Below, piece after piece: positions 1 through 5,269 of a stretch of 7,195 nucleotides of DNA; the stretch's first letter is position 1; every line of letters starts with the position of its first letter. Position numbers and translations under genes: made by a program. The notes below the pieces were generated by a model. The model had not been told where the DNA came from, searched no databases, and saw nothing but the letters and a program-made list of their open reading frames with translations. The stretch is from NCBI GenBank assembly GCA_002474345.1, contig DKQD01000086.1, positions 4,092-11,286 of the forward strand, written 5' to 3'. This DNA is from Bacteriovoracaceae bacterium UBA7317. Its GTDB lineage: Bacteria; Bdellovibrionota; Bacteriovoracia; Bacteriovoracales; Bacteriovoracaceae.

Positions 1-125
1 GTTTGGGCCAAATGCCCACAATTACAACTACCTAGGTGCCCCCATTCATATTTAGTCTTTTTCTCTTTAAGTCTCTCAACCGTTTTTTTTAAAGCATGGA
101 CCAGAGGAATAAGTTCAGTTTTCAA
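1..125 (-). CDS. Partial CDS, unknown protein with Cys/His-rich motif (N-terminal 41 residues only)
   Basis: An open frame starts at a TTG (125-123) and runs off the left edge without a stop. The start is supported by a strong Shine-Dalgarno, AAGGAGG, six bases upstream (about 132-138), and by a TATAAT-like box further up. The visible protein begins MKTELIPLVHALKKTVERL, a probable amphipathic helix. It continues through a basic stretch (KEKKTK) into YEWGHLGSCNCGHLAQ at residues 26-41. The closely spaced Cys34, Cys36 and His38, after Trp28 and His30, look like a conserved motif that could bind a metal. From memory, similar WGH..CNCG segments occur in short uncharacterised bacterial proteins, but I cannot name the family. 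The gene lies downstream of the operon terminator and appears to have its own promoter. Reading frame and start are well supported; function is unknown. Confidence 0.75.
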   Translation of the reverse strand, partial: MKTELIPLVHALKKTVERLKEKKTKYEWGHLGSCNCGHLAQ

Positions 126-130
126 CCTGG

Positions 131-138
131 GCCTCCTT
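131..138 (-). promoter_or_regulatory. Shine-Dalgarno deciding a TTG start
   Basis: On the minus strand the sequence is AAGGAGGC, followed by a short gap and a TTG codon at 125. This near-perfect anti-16S match, about six bases from the TTG, is the main evidence that the left-edge frame is a real gene. Confidence 0.75.
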
Positions 139-167
139 AATTAAAGTGAACCGAATTAATTTATATA

Positions 168-173
168 ATTATA
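168..173 (-). promoter_or_regulatory. Possible -10 box for the left-edge gene
   Basis: The minus strand reads TATAAT here, within an AT-rich stretch about 43 bases upstream of the TTG start. No convincing -35 hexamer is visible at 16-18 bases: the expected place holds AAGGGC followed by a T-run. If real, the leader would be about 35 nt. The assignment rests on the -10 alone, in an AT-rich region where chance matches are common. Confidence 0.4.
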
Positions 174-183
174 ACACCCTTTT

Positions 184-209
184 AAAAAACGCCCTTAAAA
201 AGAAGGCCG
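184..209 (-). terminator. Probable Rho-independent terminator of the acyl-CoA operon
   Basis: Read on the minus strand, CGGCCTT (209-203) and AAGGGCG (196-190) can pair with one central G-G mismatch. They flank a six-base loop (CTTTTT) and are followed at once by six T residues. It lies 45 bp past the stop of the small exported-protein gene, the last gene of the minus-strand operon. The stem is short and imperfect, so strength is uncertain, but position and T-tract are right. It also separates the operon from the left-edge gene on the same strand. Confidence 0.6.
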
Positions 210-253
210 TCCAAGGTGTGTCTATGAAAAATTGATTCAAACATCTCAAGAGG

Positions 254-835
254 TTAAAAAATCTTTTTTAAGGAAAGAGTGTGACTATTTAAGGTATAAG
301 ACACAAAATTATTAAAATAAAAATCAAGGCCTTTCCCTAATGAAAAAAGCTTCAAATTCAATTCCAGGCCAAGAAGAGGAACCAAACCAATTGAGGAAGA
401 AAGATTCATATAGTGGGCCTCTTCAGAAGAAACTACCTCATCCCACTTTTTTTTATTTAAAATATAACCACCAACCACAAAGCCAAATTGATTTTTTTTA
501 TTTAATTGTTTCCCCATAGAAAAAGCAAGGCCTGCTGAAGGCAGGGCCAAACAATCTGAAAAAAGCAGAAGCGAGAGTTTTTTATAATGTTCTTCCTGAA
601 TTGAAGTATGAGAATAGTTAATGACCGGATTAAGAACCCATGAGCCAGAATCCGTCAATTTATTTTTAAACTGAGAAGAGGTTTCCGTTTTTGATAGAAT
701 AAATTGATGGCTCGATGCTGAAGCCCCCACTTGAAGGGAATAAGTTCCTGACTGACCAAAAAGAGTGGATTTTGCCAACAAGCTTTCATTAGAAAAGACC
801 ACTAATCCTAAAAGAATCAAGAAGCTTATTTTCAT
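254..835 (-). CDS. Small exported protein, possible outer-membrane beta-barrel, unknown function
   Basis: A 193-residue product that I do not recognise. It begins MKISFLILLGLVVFSNESLLA, a typical Sec signal peptide with one Lys, a hydrophobic core and a likely signal peptidase I site after LLA (about residue 22). There is no lipobox Cys near the site, so it is not an obvious lipoprotein. The mature part is rich in Ser, Leu, Asn, Tyr and Phe, with alternating hydrophobic segments and Gly-rich turns such as FGFVVGGYILN (about 117-127). The last residue is Phe, as in many outer-membrane barrels. About 170 mature residues would suit an eight-stranded barrel, though no family such as PagP or OmpX can be claimed. 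It starts 38 bp after the phosphatase-like gene on the same strand, so it is probably the last cistron of that operon, and a terminator-like hairpin follows. A role in lipid uptake or envelope modification would be a guess from context. Confidence 0.75.
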   Translation of the reverse strand: MKISFLILLGLVVFSNESLLAKSTLFGQSGTYSLQVGASASSHQFILSKTETSSQFKNKLTDSGSWVLNPVINYSHTSIQEEHYKKLSLLLFSDCLALPSAGLAFSMGKQLNKKNQFGFVVGGYILNKKKWDEVVSSEEAHYMNLSSSIGLVPLLGLELNLKLFSLGKGLDFYFNNFVSYTLNSHTLSLKKIF

Positions 836-873
836 GATTTGATTACCCTTTATCCAAGGCCCTCTATAAAGGC

Positions 874-1605
874 CTATTTATTGGTTAAAAACTCACTTCC
901 CTTCCCTATCATGTGATGGTGCTCATTTAATGAAGATAGAAAAAAACTTCCTTCGTAGGATAATTCCTCTTTTAAACTAGGCCTTACAGTCAACTGAGTC
1001 AGGCTTCCATTATAAAGTGACCAAACAAGAGGAATAAAGTTTTCTTTTTCTATGTTTAAAACCTTAAGAAGAATAGAGGCGATCACTCCTCCAGAGGTAA
1101 AAATAAAAATATTTTTTCTATCCTTAAATTTTTCATTTGAATCGATAAGACCTTCCCAGCTCCTCTTATGAAATTTGGAAAAAGGCTCATTATAATCTTG
1201 TTCAAAACTTCCAGAAACCCACCTTGTAAGAGTCTTTAGGAAAGTTTTTTCAATAGTCTTGTCTTTATTTTTAGAAAAAAGAAGCTTAATTCCCATTTTT
1301 GCCCTGGGCTTAAAGCCATCTTCTCCTTTAAAAATAATATCCATGTGGTCAAACTCACGGAGCCGATCCTCTTTACATAAAGGACCTTTATAGGGCCAAA
1401 ACTTTAAAACCCCTTCCATCGTTTCTTTATGCCTTTCTTGTCCGCCCCAAATAACGCTTGCTTCTTCTTCACTTGTAGGAAAATGGCGCTCTTTAAAGGC
1501 ATTCCCTATCAAGTCACATTGGGCCAAGCCTAAATCGGATAGCTTGTCATAGTTTTCGGCACCAAAAGATGCCTGTGAATGCCTTATAAGTGTAATCGTT
1601 CTCAT
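874..1605 (-). CDS. Histidine phosphatase (phosphoglycerate mutase-like) family protein, second catalytic His replaced
   Basis: A 243-residue protein with the N-terminal signature of the histidine phosphatase superfamily. It reads MRTITLIRHSQASF, where R8-H9 matches the phospho-acceptor RHG motif (here RHS), then YDKLSDLGLAQ. RHKET at 58-62 matches the usual second-Arg segment, and LREFD at 82-86 holds the candidate acid Glu84. The C-terminal SHGG motif is IFTSGGVIA (about 168-176), so the usual second active-site His is a Ser (S171). Activity may therefore be weak, altered or absent; as I recall, a subgroup of the family carries TSGG. The ATG overlaps the phosphotransferase stop by one base (TAATG), an arrangement typical of translational coupling. 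The natural substrate is unknown; sugar phosphates, CoA-ester phosphates or phosphoproteins are all possible. Fold assignment is firm, function is not. Confidence 0.85.
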   Translation of the reverse strand: MRTITLIRHSQASFGAENYDKLSDLGLAQCDLIGNAFKERHFPTSEEEASVIWGGQERHKETMEGVLKFWPYKGPLCKEDRLREFDHMDIIFKGEDGFKPRAKMGIKLLFSKNKDKTIEKTFLKTLTRWVSGSFEQDYNEPFSKFHKRSWEGLIDSNEKFKDRKNIFIFTSGGVIASILLKVLNIEKENFIPLVWSLYNGSLTQLTVRPSLKEELSYEGSFFLSSLNEHHHMIGKGSEFLTNK

Positions 1606-2672
1606 TAAATAGGGCCCTTTTTTAAAATTTTATGACAGCGAAAGGAAAGAAGGTGAACAAAAAACCAAAAGTTTTTAAAGATAGGGTTATCAGTTTGTCC
1701 TTTATAGTAGCGGTAATAAATTTGTTGAATAATAACGGCCAATCTAAAAAGTCCAAAAATTTGATAAAAAGGCCAAAGGCCTCGGTCAAAATTCATTTTT
1801 TCGCAGTAATAATCCACAATCTCATTTCTTGTTAACATACCTGGAATGTTACTAGGCTGCCTTCGCAACCACCTAAAGGCGAAATCATCTTTTTCTTCAA
1901 CCCAATAAGCAAGCGCACCCCCTAAATCCATCAAAGGATCACCTAAAGTGGCCATCTCCCAATCGAGGACTCCTATAATATTGCCTGGATCATTGGGATC
2001 AAAAACCGCATTATCAAAACGAAAATCATTATGAATCAGACAAGTGGAAACATCATCTGGTCTATTTTCTTTTAACCAACTCGTTATGGTTTTAAAACCC
2101 GGCACATTCCAAGTCTTTGAACGCTCAAAGCGGTCAATCCATCCATCGACTTGCCTTTGAACATAACCCTTTCCTTTACCCAAGTCACTTAGGCCGGCTT
2201 TTTCAATATCAACTTTATGAAGCTCAATAAGTTTATCAAAAAGGCCAAAACAAAGTTTTTTTGCACTCTCCTTATCAATGCTCATTCCCCTGGGAAAATC
2301 CTTACGAGGAATGATCCCCTTCATTCTCTCCATGAGGTAAAACTGCCCTCCAATAAGCTTTTCATCTTCACAAAAAGCGATCATTTCAGGGACGTAAGGG
2401 TATTGATTTTTAAGGGCCTTCATGACCTTGTATTCACGCCCCATATCATGAGCACTTTTGGCCTTATGCCCTGGAGGCGGCCTCCTTAAAATAACGTCTT
2501 TATTTTTGTAGGCTAGAAGATAGGTAAGGTTTGAGGCCCCCCCAGGGTATTGAAAAACTTCAGGAGACCCGACAAGTGTTGGGACATTTTCCAAAACCCA
2601 CTGATTGACAGCTTCTAAGTTAAAAGCGTCCGAATCCCGGAGTGGTCTAGGCCTATCGACAAAGTCATGCAC
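1605..2672 (-). CDS. APH-fold phosphotransferase, ACAD10/11 kinase-domain-like (putative acyl-CoA-linked kinase)
   Basis: A 355-residue protein of the aminoglycoside/choline phosphotransferase fold, from the subgroup matching the N-terminal kinase domain of ACAD10/ACAD11 and LvaA-type kinases. Visible motifs are the nucleotide-loop sequence YPGGASNLTYLL (about 42-53), LRRPPPGH (62-69), the catalytic loop IHNDFRFDN (213-221, with D216 and N221) and the metal-binding DWE (237-239) in GVLDWEMATLGDPLMDLGG. I chose the GTG start at 2672. It has an AAGGGGG Shine-Dalgarno five bases upstream and lies 10 bp after the acyl-CoA dehydrogenase stop, and the protein then opens MHDFVDRPRPLR, close to family N-termini. 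The frame stays open upstream to an ATG at 2771, but that would overlap the dehydrogenase gene by 89 bp and add 33 residues that I do not recognise as part of the family. By inference it phosphorylates a hydroxyacyl-CoA for its neighbour. Antibiotic resistance is unlikely. Confidence 0.9.
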   Translation of the reverse strand: MHDFVDRPRPLRDSDAFNLEAVNQWVLENVPTLVGSPEVFQYPGGASNLTYLLAYKNKDVILRRPPPGHKAKSAHDMGREYKVMKALKNQYPYVPEMIAFCEDEKLIGGQFYLMERMKGIIPRKDFPRGMSIDKESAKKLCFGLFDKLIELHKVDIEKAGLSDLGKGKGYVQRQVDGWIDRFERSKTWNVPGFKTITSWLKENRPDDVSTCLIHNDFRFDNAVFDPNDPGNIIGVLDWEMATLGDPLMDLGGALAYWVEEKDDFAFRWLRRQPSNIPGMLTRNEIVDYYCEKMNFDRGLWPFYQIFGLFRLAVIIQQIYYRYYKGQTDNPIFKNFWFFVHLLSFRCHKILKKGPI

Positions 2673-2677
2673 TAATG

Positions 2678-2684
2678 CCCCCTT
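2678..2684 (-). promoter_or_regulatory. Shine-Dalgarno deciding the GTG start of the phosphotransferase
   Basis: The minus strand reads TAAGGGGG then CATTA and GTG. The TAA is the stop of the acyl-CoA dehydrogenase, and AAGGGGG sits five bases before the GTG at 2672. This compact stop/SD/start arrangement favours 2672 over the longer frame from 2771. Confidence 0.7.
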
Positions 2685-3912
2685 ACCTATTTCCTTGCTC
2701 ACGGCTTTCTTTTTGATATTTGGCCAACTCTGCTCTAGCAACGAGGGCCAGGTGAACTTCATCAGGGCCATCGGCCAGCCTTAGGGCCCTGGCGCCTGCA
2801 AACATGGCCGCTAAAGGAAAATCTTGGCAGACACCTCCACCTCCGTGAATTTGAATGGCAAAATCAGTAATTTCCTGAGACAACCTTGGTGCAACAACTT
2901 TTATTTGGCTCACTTCACTCATGGCATGTTTAACACCAACTGTATCAATCATCCAGGCCGCTTTATAAACAAGGAGGCGGGCCTGCTCTATTTGAATGCG
3001 GGCATTAGCAATCCTCTCCCTATTCCCACCTAAGTGAGAGAGGGGTTTTCCAAAGGCCACTTTCGAAAGAGACCTTTCGCATAGAAGAGAAAGGGCCCTT
3101 TCACTGGCCCCAATGAGCCTCATGCAGTGATGAATCCGCCCAGGTCCCAAACGCCCCTGGGCCATTTCAAAGCCTCTTCCTATTCCACCTATAATATGAC
3201 TTTTCGGAACTCTGACATCTTTAAACGTCACTTCACCGTGACCAAAAGGCTCATCGTGGTAACCAAAAACACTGAGCATCCTTTCTATCTTGAGACCTGG
3301 GGTCCCTTTAGGAACAATAACCATAGAGTGGCGGCCGTGACGAGGGCCTTCAGGAAGACTTAACCCCATAAAAATGATGAAATCCAAATTAGGATGACCG
3401 GCCCCTGACGTCCACCACTTAGTTCCATTAATGACAACTTCATCCCCTTCTAATATGGCGGTTGCAGCCATATTGGTGGCATCACTACTGGCCACCGCTG
3501 GCTCAGTCATTCCAAAAGCTGAGCGGGTTTTTCCCCTTAAAAGAGGCGTCAACCATTTTTCTTTTTGCTCATCATTTCCATATTTTAGAAGAAGCTCCAT
3601 ATTTCCAGTATCGGGAGCGTTACAATTAAAAACTTCAGGTGCCAAAAAAGAATGGCCCATACACTCAGCAAGAGGCGCATACTCCGTACTTTTTGAAACT
3701 TCTTTCTCCCCTTCTTTTAAAAAGAGGTTCCATAGTCCTTCACTCTCGGCTTTTTTTTTCAACTCATCTAGCTGAGGAAGGTTGGTATACGAATTATCTA
3801 AAGCGTGAAGCTCTTTATAATAATCATTTTCCATAGGCTCAATATGATCTTTAATAAAAGTTTGAACCTGCTTTCTTTTTTCTTTCGTCTTTTCAGAAAG
3901 ATTAAAATCCAT
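2683..3912 (-). CDS. Acyl-CoA dehydrogenase, ACAD10/11-like
   Basis: A complete 409-residue FAD-dependent acyl-CoA dehydrogenase, of normal length for the family. FGMTEPAVASSDATN (133-147) is the flavin/substrate signature, and KWWTSGAGHP (165-174) is the conserved Trp-containing flavin segment. QIHGGGGVCQDFPLA (354-368) belongs to the C-terminal FAD dimer contact. DGPDEVHLALVARAELAKY (381-399) carries Glu385 at the usual place of the catalytic base. The DGPDEVH form is typical of the ACAD10/ACAD11 subgroup rather than of classical short- or medium-chain enzymes. Family chemistry is alpha,beta-dehydrogenation of an acyl-CoA. With an adjacent APH kinase the ACAD11 subgroup is instead linked to turning phosphorylated 4-hydroxyacyl-CoA into enoyl-CoA. 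The ATG at 3912 has an AAGGA Shine-Dalgarno seven bases upstream. It is the first gene of the operon, probably cytoplasmic. Confidence 0.95.
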   Translation of the reverse strand: MDFNLSEKTKEKRKQVQTFIKDHIEPMENDYYKELHALDNSYTNLPQLDELKKKAESEGLWNLFLKEGEKEVSKSTEYAPLAECMGHSFLAPEVFNCNAPDTGNMELLLKYGNDEQKEKWLTPLLRGKTRSAFGMTEPAVASSDATNMAATAILEGDEVVINGTKWWTSGAGHPNLDFIIFMGLSLPEGPRHGRHSMVIVPKGTPGLKIERMLSVFGYHDEPFGHGEVTFKDVRVPKSHIIGGIGRGFEMAQGRLGPGRIHHCMRLIGASERALSLLCERSLSKVAFGKPLSHLGGNRERIANARIQIEQARLLVYKAAWMIDTVGVKHAMSEVSQIKVVAPRLSQEITDFAIQIHGGGGVCQDFPLAAMFAGARALRLADGPDEVHLALVARAELAKYQKESREQGNR

Positions 3913-3919
3913 AAACTAG

Positions 3920-3924
3920 TCCTT
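3920..3924 (-). promoter_or_regulatory. Ribosome binding site of the acyl-CoA dehydrogenase
   Basis: AAGGA on the minus strand, seven bases before the ATG at 3912. It supports that start and shows translation of the operon's first gene begins with ordinary SD pairing. Confidence 0.7.
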
Positions 3925-3985
3925 TTTTATTTTTTAAAATGGTAACAAAAGGAACGGAACGTGGAAACAGATCTTAGCTAGTTCA

Positions 3986-4014
3986 TTGAAGGTTAAGTAT
4001 CTTTCAGAGATAAT
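3986..4014 (+). promoter_or_regulatory. Sigma70-type promoter for the GST/PP2C-cNMP unit
   Basis: TTGAAG (3986-3991) and GATAAT (4009-4014) are separated by exactly 17 bases and match the TTGACA/TATAAT consensus at 4/6 and 5/6. The predicted start is near 4021, giving a leader of about 60 nt before the ATG at 4084. It lies inside the divergent region, so the minus-strand operon promoter must share this 171-bp segment. I could not find an equally good promoter for that strand, only weak AT-rich candidates. Confidence 0.6.
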
Positions 4015-4032
4015 AAGGGTAGCATCTTATTA
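4011..4032. promoter_or_regulatory. Dyad over -10/start region, candidate operator
   Basis: Perfect 7-bp inverted arms, TAATAAG (4011-4017) and CTTATTA (4026-4032), are separated by eight bases. The centre falls at about 4021/4022, the predicted transcription start, and the left arm overlaps the -10 box. Size and position suit a dimeric repressor site. No regulator gene lies in the window, so the binding protein is unknown. AT-rich arms raise the chance of coincidence. Confidence 0.4.
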
Positions 4033-4040
4033 AATAAGGA

Positions 4041-4060
4041 CAGACAACAAAAAAAGTCTG
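4041..4060 (+). other. Small leader hairpin upstream of the GST gene
   Basis: CAGAC (4041-4045) and GTCTG (4056-4060) can form a 5-bp stem with a ten-base A/C-only loop in the predicted leader. It ends eight bases before the AGAGGA Shine-Dalgarno at 4069-4074. There is no T-tract, so it is not an intrinsic terminator. It is weak and may be incidental. Confidence 0.25.
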
Positions 4061-4083
4061 CTAATAAAAGAGGACCTGAACTC

Positions 4084-5229
4084 ATGGAAAAAAAAGAAGG
4101 CCTTTACACGTTATACCTCTATCATATTTCTTATTTTAGCGGAAAAATGGAGGCCTACCTTCACTATAAAGAAGTTCCTCTAAAAATTGAGGAACCCCAT
4201 TGGCTCAAAATGGCCTGGGAGGTTTATAATGAAACAGGCCTTATGAAGGTTCCCGTTGTCAAGACTCCGGAAGGAGAATGGCTTCAAGACACAACCCCTA
4301 TGATCTTATGGTTTGAAGAAAAGTTTCCCGATTATCCCATTTTACCAGAAAACCCAACGCACGCTTTTATCCTAAAGCTTCTCGAAGACTACGCTGATGA
4401 ATGGCTTTGGCGACCGGCCCTTCATTATAGATGGAGTTTTAAAGAAGATGCGATGGCCTTAAGCCAAAGGTTTTCTGAAACATTCCTTCGTTTTCCGGTG
4501 ATACCCAATGCCCTTATTGCCTGGAATTTAAGACTGAGGCAAAACAGAGTTTACATAAAAGGAGATGGAGTTACTAAGGAAACTAAGGACCACGTTGAGT
4601 CTATTTACCTTAACAACTTAAAGTGGCTTTCTGACATATTGGAAACCCAACCCTTTTTATTTGGTACAAGCCCCTCCCTTATGGACTTTGGCTTTTATGC
4701 TTCCATGAAAAAGCATTTTTCCAAAGACCCAACCCCTTCAAAAATTATGAAAGAGAAGGCCCCGAAAGTTTTTGATTGGGTTCAAAGACTAGGTCAGGCA
4801 AAGGGAGGAGAGATAGAAGGCTCTTTTATGGAAACCATTCCAGAAAGCTTTGGGCCTTTTTTAAAAGATTGTGGAGAAGCTTACCTTCCTTATTTAAGAG
4901 ACAATGCTTTGGCCTATAAAAGTGATTTCAAGAGTTTTCATTCAAAGGTTCAGGGTGTTACTTACAAAAACCTTTCTGTTTACCCCTACCGTGTTTGGTG
5001 CAGAGAAAAACTTCAGGAAGCTTTTAATGCTCTCCCTGAAAAGAATAAAGATGAAGTTGAAGACATTTTAAATAAATATGGTTGCATGACGCCACTTTTT
5101 AGTGGGGGCATCATTCCATCTAACCTTCATAAATCTAATACACCCCCCTTTTGCCCTAAAAAGTCACCCTCACTTTATAAAAAACTTAAACTTGCTTTAT
5201 TTGGGACGGCCTGGGAAAAAGAGGACTAA
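4084..5229 (+). CDS. Glutathione S-transferase family protein with long C-terminal extension
   Basis: A 381-residue protein whose N-terminus is a GST-type thioredoxin fold. YTLYLYHISYFSGKMEAYLHYK (about 8-29) covers strand 1, the active-site loop and helix 1; V56-P57 is the family's cis-Pro, and LQDTTPMILWFEEKFP (67-82) matches the glutathione gamma-glutamyl-binding E/Q-S/D segment. The helical domain follows, with the N-capping box S198-D201 in SPSLMDFGFYAS. The active-site loop SYFSGK lacks a Cys; Ser or Tyr could take part. Canonical GSTs have about 210 residues, and here some 130 more follow. This tail (about 255-381) includes YLPYLRDNALAYKSDF and VYPYRVWCREKLQEAF and ends in a basic, Pro-rich segment. 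Similar extended GSTs exist in Proteobacteria as I recall, with no known substrate. AGAGGA nine bases before the ATG supports the start. It is first in a two-gene unit and may detoxify electrophilic lipid products, by inference. Confidence 0.85.
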   Translation: MEKKEGLYTLYLYHISYFSGKMEAYLHYKEVPLKIEEPHWLKMAWEVYNETGLMKVPVVKTPEGEWLQDTTPMILWFEEKFPDYPILPENPTHAFILKLLEDYADEWLWRPALHYRWSFKEDAMALSQRFSETFLRFPVIPNALIAWNLRLRQNRVYIKGDGVTKETKDHVESIYLNNLKWLSDILETQPFLFGTSPSLMDFGFYASMKKHFSKDPTPSKIMKEKAPKVFDWVQRLGQAKGGEIEGSFMETIPESFGPFLKDCGEAYLPYLRDNALAYKSDFKSFHSKVQGVTYKNLSVYPYRVWCREKLQEAFNALPEKNKDEVEDILNKYGCMTPLFSGGIIPSNLHKSNTPPFCPKKSPSLYKKLKLALFGTAWEKED

Positions 5230-5269
5230 AGAGCTCAAGAAAATATCTCGAAGTTCCGATTTTTTATTA

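Noticed and set aside
857..875. Inverted repeat AGGCC...GGCCT after the phosphatase-like gene, as a terminator
   Set aside because: Only five base pairs with a nine-base loop and no T-tract on the minus strand; GGCC is so common here that such pairs arise by chance.
1632..1835. Plus-strand open frame inside the phosphotransferase gene
   Set aside because: Basic, low-complexity translation with no family motif, no Shine-Dalgarno, and antisense to a gene with clear catalytic motifs.
1605..2672. Aminoglycoside resistance gene
   Set aside because: The APH fold is shared, but the GGASNLTYLL, LRRPPPGH and adjacent acyl-CoA dehydrogenase point to the ACAD10/11-type metabolic kinase.
2217..3836. 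Several plus-strand open frames of 65-114 codons opposite the kinase and dehydrogenase
   Set aside because: They are antisense shadows of well-supported genes; their translations show no recognisable domains.
5102..5269. N-terminal 56 codons of the long frame containing the PP2C-cNMP protein
   Set aside because: They begin at a GTG inside the GST gene, overlap it by over 120 bp and give a sequence without PP2C features; the ATG at 5270 is a better start.
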